Part shown: positions 6,361 to 11,157 of the stretch, in pieces | How the letters are laid out: the number at the start of each line of letters is the position of its first letter | How positions within the stretch are numbered: position 1 is the first letter of the stretch | NCBI GenBank assembly: GCA_001871235.1 | Contig: MNUV01000011.1 | Location: forward strand, 1-11,157 | DNA from: Candidatus Falkowbacteria bacterium CG1_02_41_21 | GTDB taxonomy: Bacteria > Patescibacteriota > Patescibacteriia > Patescibacteriales > UBA12465 | Length of the DNA stretch: 11,157 nt | Direction of reading: 5' to 3' | Made by a program: the position numbers and the translations under genes | The notes under the pieces: model-generated | Seen by the model: only the letters and a program-made list of their open reading frames with translations | What the model was told of the DNA's origin: nothing | The model's database searches: none

Positions 6361-6750
6361 TTATTTGTTGTCAGTTTCTATATCCTTTTCAACGGGGGAG
6401 TATTTACCCATTTGGCATTTGCCGTTAATTATCGCCCCAGTATCAACTGAGATCCGGCCGCATTCAATATCGCCGCTGATTTTAGCAGTTTCTCCTATGG
6501 CCAAATAGTCTTTGACTGATAGATTCCCAGAGATTTCACCATTAATGATGATTTCTTGGGCCTCAACACTGCCGGAAATTTTGGCTTTGGGGCCGATAAA
6601 AACATTTCCCTTGGTTTTAAGAGATCCCTCTAAAAAACCGTCAATAATAATGTTACCATTACCATTGAAATTGCCCTTTACTTTAATGGATTCTCCAATG
6701 ATTGTCTCGACGTCCTTGAAGCTCTCCGGTTTAAGGTCTTTTTTGAACAT
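6361..6750 (-). CDS. Bactofilin family cytoskeletal protein
   Basis: This 129-residue protein belongs to the bactofilins, which polymerise without nucleotide into beta-helical filaments and help shape cells or place envelope machinery. The core (about 15-112) begins ETIIGESIKVKGNFNGNGNI and continues in repeating short beta-turns with regularly spaced Gly and Ile/Val (IDGFLEGSLKTKG, GPKAKISGSVEAQ, NGEISGNLSVKD, GETAKISGDIE), the hallmark of the right-handed beta-helix. Short charged tails flank it, as is usual. There is no membrane segment, though the N-terminus MFKKDLK could be membrane-facing. It is the first gene of the minus-strand operon, preceded by a good promoter (6816-6844); the kinase-like gene follows after 30 nt. 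Confidence 0.93.
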   Translation of the reverse strand: MFKKDLKPESFKDVETIIGESIKVKGNFNGNGNIIIDGFLEGSLKTKGNVFIGPKAKISGSVEAQEIIINGEISGNLSVKDYLAIGETAKISGDIECGRISVDTGAIINGKCQMGKYSPVEKDIETDNK

Positions 6751-6815
6751 AAATGTAATGTTTGCCTTCTTTTTATTTTTGGCAAAGCTTTAGTTTTTAT
6801 TTAACGCTTAATATA

Positions 6816-6844
6816 ATTTTAAGTTAATTTAATTTATTTGTCAA
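6816..6844 (-). promoter_or_regulatory. Predicted promoter of the bactofilin operon
   Basis: On the minus strand, a perfect TTGACA (6844-6839), 17 nt and TAAAAT (6821-6816). Transcription would start near 6809, giving a leader of about 60 nt before the ATG at 6750. It lies back to back with the -10 of tRNA-Arg. Confidence 0.65.
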
Positions 6845-6857
6845 AAGGAGAAAAATG

Positions 6858-6863
6858 TATAAT
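6858..6863 (+). promoter_or_regulatory. Predicted -10 element for tRNA-Arg
   Basis: A perfect TATAAT lies 21 nt before the tRNA-Arg 5' end. The -35 is weak, so only the -10 is claimed. Confidence 0.4.
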
Positions 6864-6884
6864 AATAAAAGTAGTATCAATTAT

Positions 6885-6956
6885 GCCCCCGTAGTTTAAT
6901 GGATAAAACAAGGATCTCCTAAGTCCTAAATCTACGTTCGATTCGTAGTGGGGGCA
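6885..6956 (+). tRNA. tRNA-Arg (anticodon CCT)
   Basis: The 72-nt cloverleaf is complete: acceptor stem GCCCCCG/TGGGGGC (one G-T pair), D stem GTTT/AAAC with GG in the loop, anticodon stem AGGAT/GTCCT, loop CTCCTAA with anticodon CCT, a 4-nt variable region, T stem CTACG/CGTAG with TTCGATT loop, and discriminator A at 6956. CCT reads AGG arginine codons. CCA is not encoded (CAA follows), so CCA-adding enzyme is needed. Confidence 0.95.
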
Positions 6957-6967
6957 CAATGTTTCGT

Positions 6968-6996
6968 TTGTAAATCCTTTAGTTTTGCTTTATAAT
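6968..6996 (+). promoter_or_regulatory. Predicted promoter of the small membrane protein gene
   Basis: TTGTAA (6968-6973), exactly 17 nt, and a perfect TATAAT (6991-6996). Predicted start is near 7003, 18 nt before the ATG at 7021. It begins only 12 nt after tRNA-Arg. Confidence 0.6.
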
Positions 6997-7020
6997 AAAG
7001 GTAGATAATAAATAAAAAAT

Positions 7021-7179
7021 ATGCGTCTAAACAAAAACAAATTAATGATTGCGGTCGACAAAAATTTTATGACAGTTTTTGCCAGTTTTATTTTTGGTTT
7101 TCTGCTATCATTTTTTATTTGTTGGAATACAATAATTTATATCATCACCCTATTTGAAAGGGTTAATGGTTTGATGTAA
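7021..7179 (+). CDS. Small single-pass membrane protein, unknown function
   Basis: A 52-codon frame, ATG to TAA, encodes a basic N-terminus (MRLNKNKLMIAVDKN) and one long hydrophobic segment at about residues 16-46, including FASFIFGFLLSFFICW, followed by a short polar tail ERVNGLM. The positive N-terminus predicts N-in topology. I do not recognise the family. Support for it being real: a well-spaced promoter directly upstream, a clean start and stop, and a protein-like composition in an otherwise gene-poor strip between two tRNA genes. There is no Shine-Dalgarno sequence. It could be a lineage-specific small protein or, less likely, chance. Confidence 0.6.
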   Translation: MRLNKNKLMIAVDKNFMTVFASFIFGFLLSFFICWNTIIYIITLFERVNGLM

Positions 7180-7231
7180 AAGATATTTTATTTTTTGGTA
7201 CCTTAGACCAAGTGATTGTTTTGGCATTGGC

Positions 7232-7260
7232 TTGATTATTATTTAAAAACAGTCTAATAT
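7232..7260 (+). promoter_or_regulatory. Predicted promoter of tRNA-Ala
   Basis: TTGATT (7232-7237), a 17-nt spacer and TAATAT (7255-7260), giving a start near 7267, 9 nt before the mature 5' end. Confidence 0.45.
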
Positions 7261-7275
7261 TTAGTTTGTAAATAG

Positions 7276-7349
7276 GGGCCATTAGCTCAGTTGGCTAGAG
7301 CGCTTCCATGGCATGGAAGAGGTCAAGGGTTCAAGTCCCTTATGGTCCA
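7276..7349 (+). tRNA. tRNA-Ala (anticodon GGC)
   Basis: The 74-nt cloverleaf is complete: acceptor stem GGGCCAT/ATGGTCC with the alanine identity pair G3-T70, D stem GCTC/GAGC, anticodon stem CTTCC/GGAAG with loop ATGGCAT (anticodon GGC), a 5-nt variable loop, T stem AAGGG/CCCTT with loop TTCAAGT, and discriminator A at 7349. It reads GCC/GCU codons. CCA is not encoded. Confidence 0.97.
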
Positions 7350-7363
7350 CAAAGATGATCATT

Positions 7364-7387
7364 AAGCCGGCTTCAGACCGGCTTTAA
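7364..7387 (+). terminator. Probable terminator after tRNA-Ala
   Basis: AAGCCGG (7364-7370) pairs with CCGGCTT (7378-7384) around a 7-nt loop. The stem is GC-rich, but the T run is short (TTT, then AAT), so it may be a weak terminator. It lies 15 nt past the tRNA. Confidence 0.6.
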
Positions 7388-7482
7388 TAATTTAGAGATA
7401 AATTCTAATTTTAGAGAGGGGATAAGTCTAGAAAACCGTGGACTATTCTAAATGTTTTGGCTAATATTAAACAATATTTTTT

Positions 7483-7502
7483 TGTGGATAAGGTGTTAAT
7501 AA
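7483..7502 (-). promoter_or_regulatory. DnaA-box pair upstream of infB
   Basis: On the minus strand, a perfect TTATCCACA (7491-7483) lies 2 nt from TTATTAACA (7502-7494), the same sequence as an oriC box at 1756-1764. They sit about 25 nt upstream of the infB -35, inside a 230-bp AT-rich stretch (7350-7579) that otherwise holds only the tRNA terminator and the infB promoter. Confidence 0.5.
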
Positions 7503-7526
7503 AGAGTTAAAAATTATGGAATTTTA

Positions 7527-7555
7527 TTGACTATTATTCTAAAATCCATTATTAT
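7527..7555 (+). promoter_or_regulatory. Predicted promoter of the infB operon
   Basis: TTGACT (7527-7532), 17 nt and TATTAT (7550-7555). Predicted start is near 7562, giving an 18-nt, purely AT-rich leader without a Shine-Dalgarno sequence. Confidence 0.6.
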
Positions 7556-7579
7556 TTTAATGAAATTAATTATTTTTTT

Positions 7580-9559
7580 ATGAATGTTACCGAACTAGCT
7601 CGTATCCTTCGGATTAATCCGCAAGACCTAAAAGATCTGTTACCTCAGATGGGTTTTAATATTGGTCAAAAGGCCATTAAGGTTGATAACCACACCGCCC
7701 GAAGAATTATTAAAGAGTGGCCGGCATTAATGCATCAGATAGAATTAAAGAGGGCGGCCGAGGATAAAGAAAGGGAGGCGGAGGCCGCTGATGTTGAGAT
7801 TATTAAGAAAGAAATTAATATCCCCCCTTTTATTACCGTGCGTGATTTTGCTTCTCGGACCGAATTGCCGATCAGTAAGGTTCTGGGCGAGTTGATGAAA
7901 AACGGAATTTTTGTTTCCATGAATGAAAGAATTGATTTTGATACCGCCGCCATTATTGGCGCCGATCTAAATTTGGATGTGAAGGCGCTCCCGGCTAAAG
8001 ATGAAATGGCTGATGTTAAGGAAGAAAAGAGATTAGACCAGATACTGCGGAAAGAAAATAAAAAGGAAATGTCGGGACGCTCTCCGGTCATTGTAGTGAT
8101 GGGTCACGTTGATCATGGTAAAACCAAATTATTGGATGCTATTAGGACCACTAATGTGGTGGAGGGTGAAGCGGGCGGGATTACCCAGCATATTGGCGCC
8201 TATCAAGTCCGGCATCATGATCAATCCATTACTTTTATTGATACTCCCGGTCATGAGGCTTTTACGGCTATGCGGAGTCGGGGAGCCAAGGTGGCCGATA
8301 TTGCTATTTTAGTGGTGGCGGCCGATGAGGGCGTCAAACCTCAAACGGTGGAAGCTTTCCGCATTATTGAGGCCGCTAAAATTCCTTATGTGCTGGCGAT
8401 TAATAAAATTGATAAACCGGGTGCGGATATTAATAAAACTAAACAAGAATTATCTACCCAATTAAATATCAATCCGGAAGATTGGGGCGGGAAGGCGATT
8501 TGTGTTCCAGTTTCGGCCAAAGAAGGGAAAGGCATTAATGAGTTACTGGATATGCTACTTTTAGTGGCTGAAACTGAAGCGGATAATTTAAAAGCTAATC
8601 CGGGTGCGGGTGCTGTTGGGACGGTGATTGAAGCCAAGGTGGACAAAGGGGCCGGACCGGTAGCCACTATTTTGGTTCAAAACGGCACTTTAAGAGTCGG
8701 AGACCAATTATGTTTTAACAATGTTATTTATGGCAAGGTTAAGGCTTTAAAAAATTATAAAGGAGAAATTATTGCCGCGGCTGGTCCTTCTACTCCAGTT
8801 AGAATTTTAGGGTTAAAAATTTTACCGGAAGTCGGCGATATGCTGGAAGTCGGCGAGGGCGAGAAAATTAAGATTAAAAAAATTGCTTCTGCCAATTCAG
8901 CCATTAACAAAGCGGTGACCGCCAAAGAAGATGCCGATGATCAGGCGGCTAAGTTAAACCTGATTATTAAAAGTGATGTTTTGGGTTCGGCGGAAGCGAT
9001 TGAAGAGTCGCTGATGAAATTAAATAATAATAAGGTCAGAGTCAAAATATTATCCAAGGGTCTGGGCAATATCAGCGAGGGCGATGTGAAACGAGCCGAA
9101 GATAGTGGCGCTCAAATTGTAGGATTTAACGTTAAAATTCAGCCTCAAACCGAGATTTTGTTGCGCGAAAAACAAATTTCCGTTAATCTTTATACGATTA
9201 TTTACGATTTGATTAAAGATATTAAAGGCCAAATGCAAGAGATGGTAAAGGCTGACTTAGTCCGAAAGGATTTGGGCCGTTTGAAGGTCTTGGTTGTTTT
9301 TAGAACTGAGAAGGGCTTTCAGATCTTAGGCGGCAAAGTTTTAGACGGTCAAATAGTAAATGACACTTTAGTGGAAGTGCTGCGCGACAAAGATATTATC
9401 GCTAAAGGTAAATTGGTTAGATTGCAGTCCGGAAAACAAAACGTCAAAACCGTGGCGCAAGATCAAGAATGCGGTTTGCAATATGAGGGCAGTCCGGTGG
9501 TCCAAGCAGGTGACGTCCTCAATGTTTATACTGAAGAGGAGATTATAAATAAAATGTAA
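7580..9559 (+). CDS. infB: Translation initiation factor IF-2
   Basis: IF2 is the GTPase that brings initiator tRNA to the 30S subunit and drives joining of the 50S. At 659 residues it is a short form, lacking the long variable N-terminal extension of enterobacterial IF2 (890). An IF2-N helical motif occupies about 1-45 (MNVTELARILRINPQDLKDLL), and a second lies at about 82-135 (PPFITVRDFASRTELPISKVL). The G domain shows G1 GHVDHGKT (175-182), G2 GGITQHIG (199-206), G3 DTPGH (221-225), G4 NKID (275-278) and G5 SAK (312-314). Beta-barrel and C-terminal domains follow, ending SPVVQAGDVLNVYTEEE. The linker (about 52-80) is rich in Glu, Lys and Ala. rbfA follows after 3 nt. Confidence 0.97.
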   Translation: MNVTELARILRINPQDLKDLLPQMGFNIGQKAIKVDNHTARRIIKEWPALMHQIELKRAAEDKEREAEAADVEIIKKEINIPPFITVRDFASRTELPISKVLGELMKNGIFVSMNERIDFDTAAIIGADLNLDVKALPAKDEMADVKEEKRLDQILRKENKKEMSGRSPVIVVMGHVDHGKTKLLDAIRTTNVVEGEAGGITQHIGAYQVRHHDQSITFIDTPGHEAFTAMRSRGAKVADIAILVVAADEGVKPQTVEAFRIIEAAKIPYVLAINKIDKPGADINKTKQELSTQLNINPEDWGGKAICVPVSAKEGKGINELLDMLLLVAETEADNLKANPGAGAVGTVIEAKVDKGAGPVATILVQNGTLRVGDQLCFNNVIYGKVKALKNYKGEIIAAAGPSTPVRILGLKILPEVGDMLEVGEGEKIKIKKIASANSAINKAVTAKEDADDQAAKLNLIIKSDVLGSAEAIEESLMKLNNNKVRVKILSKGLGNISEGDVKRAEDSGAQIVGFNVKIQPQTEILLREKQISVNLYTIIYDLIKDIKGQMQEMVKADLVRKDLGRLKVLVVFRTEKGFQILGGKVLDGQIVNDTLVEVLRDKDIIAKGKLVRLQSGKQNVKTVAQDQECGLQYEGSPVVQAGDVLNVYTEEEIINKM

Positions 9560-9562
9560 ATC

Positions 9563-9919
9563 ATGGCTTCCCGCATAGCTCAAATTAATGAAGGTCTAAA
9601 ACATGAATTGGCCAATATTCTCAACAAAGAACTGGAATTAAGGAATATCTTGGTCACCGTGTCTTATGTCTATTGCTCTGACGACCTCAAATATGCCCGG
9701 GTCGGCGTTTCAGTACTGCCGGACAGGCTCGCTGGCACGGCGCTCAGAGCTCTTCGAGCCAAAAGCGGACTAATTGTCAAGCTGCTTCAGAAAAGAACCA
9801 CTATCCACCACATACCGAAAATTACTTGGGATTTGGATGTCACCGAAAGAGAGGCCGGTATTATTGAACAGGCCATCGCTGAGGAGGAAGCCGAGATTGA
9901 GTGCTTGAAAAAAGATTAA
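9563..9919 (+). CDS. rbfA: 30S ribosome-binding factor RbfA
   Basis: RbfA binds the immature 30S subunit near the 5' helix of 16S rRNA and aids late maturation and cold adaptation. The 118 residues show the RbfA pattern: RIAQINEGLKHELANIL at the start, the central strand-strand block LVTVSYVYCSDDLKYARVGVSVLP (about 30-53) of the KH-like fold, and IPKITWDLDVTEREAGIIEQAI near the end, where family members have P-x-L-x-F-x-x-D. The ATG is 3 nt after the infB stop. A GAGGAG stretch upstream is too far away to act as a Shine-Dalgarno, so translation is probably coupled to infB. It ends in TAA, TAA, followed at once by a terminator. Confidence 0.93.
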   Translation: MASRIAQINEGLKHELANILNKELELRNILVTVSYVYCSDDLKYARVGVSVLPDRLAGTALRALRAKSGLIVKLLQKRTTIHHIPKITWDLDVTEREAGIIEQAIAEEEAEIECLKKD

Positions 9920-9922
9920 TAA

Positions 9923-9947
9923 AAAATGCCCGAAGTGCGGGCATTTT
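9923..9947 (+). terminator. Intrinsic terminator after rbfA, abutting the nrnA start
   Basis: AAAATGCCCG (9923-9932) pairs perfectly with CGGGCATTTT (9938-9947) around AAGTG. The T run of the stem ends exactly at the base before the ATG at 9948. It should terminate much of the infB-rbfA transcript and limit nrnA expression to read-through. Confidence 0.75.
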
Positions 9948-10958
9948 ATGTATATGAACGAAGAATATTTAAATTATTGCCGACGGGCCTATCAACAAAT
10001 TTTGGCGGCCGACAACATATTAATAGTATCACACTTACATCCCGATATTGATGCCTTGTCTTCAGTTGGGATTATGATTGAGCTGGTTGAAGGTTTAAAT
10101 AAAAATTATTTGGCCTATGCCCAAAATAAAGATGATAATATTTTTGATTTTTTGCCTCACGCCGAAAGAGTCCACTCCAAGTTGCCATTAGGCTTTTCTT
10201 TCAACGACTATGATTTAGTTTTGATTTTGGATTGCGGGGCTATTAATCGGACTGGGTTGGCCGAAGCTTTGCACAATCGGAATAAGTCAAAAATTCAGGT
10301 AATTGAATTTGACCATCATCCGCCGGTTGATCATTTTGCCGATCTTGAGATTCGTTTGCCCCACCTGGCTTCAACCACGGAAGTCCTATATCACTTTTTG
10401 AAAATAAACAATATTGCTATCAACAAAAATCTTTCTAATCTCCTGCTCTCCGGAATTTTGGCCGACACCGGAAACTTTCTCTATCCCTCCACCAGCGAAG
10501 ACACTATTAACATCGCCTCCGAGATGCTACAATCCGGAGCCCAACTGCCTAAAATTTTTCAAAATACTCTGCAAAATAAAAACCTGACCTCTATGAGATT
10601 GTGGGGCTTAGCTTTGAAGAATCTAAAAGTAAATTCCAAATACAACCTGGCAGTTTCCGTCTTAACCCAAGAAGAAATCAATGAAGCCACTCAGGCCGTA
10701 GGGTTGGATGAAGCGAGCAATGATATTTTTGGCGATATTGTCGGCTTCCTAAGCAATCTGGGCGGAGTCAAAGGTGTAATTTTATTCCGTGAAGAATCGG
10801 ACGGAAAAATAAAAGCCAGTTTGCGCACCAGTGACCCGGCCATTGATATCTCTCGCCTGGCAGCTATTTTCGGCGGGGGCGGACATGCTAAGGCCAGCGG
10901 CTTGGTCGTTAAAGGAAAGATTAATTCAAGCAACGATGGCTGGGAATTTGAGTATTAG
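9948..10958 (+). CDS. nrnA: DHH-family phosphoesterase, NrnA-like oligoribonuclease/pAp phosphatase
   Basis: NrnA-type enzymes degrade short RNA oligomers and dephosphorylate 3'-phosphoadenosine 5'-phosphate, using manganese. The 336 residues (family about 310-340) show the DHH motifs: SHLHPDIDALSS (28-39), LILDCGAINRTG (92-103), FDHHP (121-125) and GILADTGNF (169-177). The C-terminal DHHA1 domain has FGGGGHAKASG (308-318). Predicted metal ligands are His29 or His31, Asp33, Asp35, Asp95, His123 and Asp173. Motif I departs from the common PDGDAxGS: Gly is Ile34 and the final Gly-Ser is Ser-Ser. infB-rbfA-nrnA order is common in bacteria. The first ATG touches the preceding terminator; the ATG at 9954 (MNEEYL) is an equally good start. 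It ends in TAG before its own terminator. Confidence 0.92.
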   Translation: MYMNEEYLNYCRRAYQQILAADNILIVSHLHPDIDALSSVGIMIELVEGLNKNYLAYAQNKDDNIFDFLPHAERVHSKLPLGFSFNDYDLVLILDCGAINRTGLAEALHNRNKSKIQVIEFDHHPPVDHFADLEIRLPHLASTTEVLYHFLKINNIAINKNLSNLLLSGILADTGNFLYPSTSEDTINIASEMLQSGAQLPKIFQNTLQNKNLTSMRLWGLALKNLKVNSKYNLAVSVLTQEEINEATQAVGLDEASNDIFGDIVGFLSNLGGVKGVILFREESDGKIKASLRTSDPAIDISRLAAIFGGGGHAKASGLVVKGKINSSNDGWEFEY

Positions 10959-10981
10959 GATTAAAAGAATTATAAAAAGAA

Positions 10982-11007
10982 AAAAGCCACTTTGTTAAGT
11001 GGCTTTT
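10982..11007 (+). terminator. Intrinsic terminator of nrnA
   Basis: AAAAGCCACTT (10982-10992) pairs perfectly with AAGTGGCTTTT (10997-11007) around TGTT. The 11-bp stem has flanking A and T runs, so it can act in both directions and shields the neighbouring transposon from nrnA transcripts. Confidence 0.85.
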
Positions 11008-11010
11008 ATA

Positions 11011-11067
11011 TGCCCAATTCCAGGGCAAAACCACGGCCATTAGGCCGTGGATAAGCGGCATATCCAC
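11011..11067 (+). mobile_element. Left-end hairpin cluster of an IS200/IS605-type element
   Basis: Three stems lie before tnpA. TGCCC (11011-11015) pairs with GGGCA (11023-11027). CCACGGCC (11031-11038) pairs with GGCCGTGG (11043-11050) around ATTA. GTGGATA (11047-11053) pairs with TATCCAC (11061-11067). The second and third share GTGG and exclude each other. IS200/IS605 elements lack terminal inverted repeats and carry such subterminal hairpins, which TnpA binds as single strands. The exact left cleavage site cannot be fixed from this end alone. Confidence 0.6.
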
Positions 11068-11081
11068 TATCTTCAATTCCT

Positions 11082-11090
11082 TGCTATAAT
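11082..11090 (+). promoter_or_regulatory. Extended -10 promoter of tnpA
   Basis: TGCTATAAT (11082-11090) is a perfect extended -10 without a clear -35. The expected start, 7 nt past the -10, falls on the A of the ATG at 11097, so the message may be leaderless. Confidence 0.45.
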
Positions 11091-11096
11091 GTAAGC

Positions 11097-11157
11097 ATGA
11101 AATATTTCCGCCAAGCTCACGTCATCTACCACAATCAATATCATATCGTCTGGATAC
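11097..11157 (+). CDS. tnpA: IS200/IS605-family HUH (Y1) transposase TnpA, N-terminal fragment cut by window edge
   Basis: Only 20 codons are present. The sequence MKYFRQAHVIYHNQYHIVWI has the start typical of Y1 single-strand transposases and REP-associated relatives, where a histidine-rich S/A-H-x-x-x-x-x-x-Y-H-x-V-W block forms the first beta strand (compare the IS605 group's HSVHHCQYHIVW). The catalytic HUH pair and tyrosine would lie past the window edge. The upstream hairpins support a mobile element. Whether it is an active insertion sequence or a domesticated REP-associated transposase cannot be told here. Confidence 0.8.
   Translation, partial: MKYFRQAHVIYHNQYHIVWI

Noticed and set aside
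8386..8667. Minus-strand open frame of 93 codons inside infB
   Set aside because: It is antisense to the G domain and the following region of IF2, with low-complexity Ala/Ser/Pro composition typical of shadow frames.
1..11157. UGA recoded as glycine or tryptophan, as in Absconditabacteria/Gracilibacteria or mycoplasmas
   Set aside because: All conserved genes read to their expected C-termini in the standard code without internal TGA, so there is no sign of recoding; the lack of TGA stops fits AT-rich stop-codon bias.
1..11157. CRISPR arrays, prophage genes or defence islands
   Set aside because: No evenly spaced direct repeats and no genes of these types are visible; the only mobile-element sign is the IS200/IS605 end at the right edge.

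Overview
This window is the replication-origin region of a small, AT-rich bacterial genome, most likely a member of the Patescibacteria (Candidate Phyla Radiation, Parcubacteria-like). That placement is an inference. It rests on short gene versions (a 253-residue YidC, a 659-residue IF2), very tight spacing, tRNA genes without an encoded CCA, almost no Shine-Dalgarno sequences, and a small HUH transposase of the kind common in these genomes. Every stop codon seen is TAA or TAG, and genes read through cleanly in the standard bacterial code, so UGA recoding is not indicated.

Layout. Positions 1-182 (minus) hold the start of a membrane-anchored protein, possibly RmuC-like, with its own promoter and a hairpin in its leader. 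dnaN (387-1517, minus) and dnaA (1783-3159, minus) flank a 265-bp intergenic region with the marks of oriC: six DnaA-box-like sites, and beside dnaN a DnaA box, a C-run, triplet repeats and an AT-rich tract. This is the same order as in Bacillus subtilis. Upstream of dnaA, a 230-bp divergent promoter region with further DnaA boxes leads on the plus strand to rpmH-rnpA-yidD-yidC, the classic ribosome, RNase P and membrane-insertion operon. A two-way terminator separates yidC from a convergent minus-strand operon (read right to left): bactofilin, a diacylglycerol-kinase-like protein with degenerate signature motifs, and rubrerythrin.

Between 6885 and 7384 lie tRNA-Arg(CCT), an unlisted 52-codon membrane microprotein with a good promoter, and tRNA-Ala(GGC). 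Next is a 230-bp region with a perfect DnaA box, followed by infB-rbfA and the DHH phosphoesterase nrnA. This is a translation-initiation, ribosome-maturation and RNA-turnover block. The window ends in the left end of an IS200/IS605-type element: a hairpin cluster and the first 20 codons of tnpA.

Most of the window is conserved housekeeping. The parts worth a second look are the origin architecture with its TTATCAACA-type boxes, the DnaA-box pair 6 kb away at infB, a 14-bp palindromic repeat present three times within 0.9 kb (once inside a reading frame), the unusual kinase-like protein, the small membrane protein, and the competing hairpins at the transposon end. I see no clear evidence of an unknown multi-gene system.
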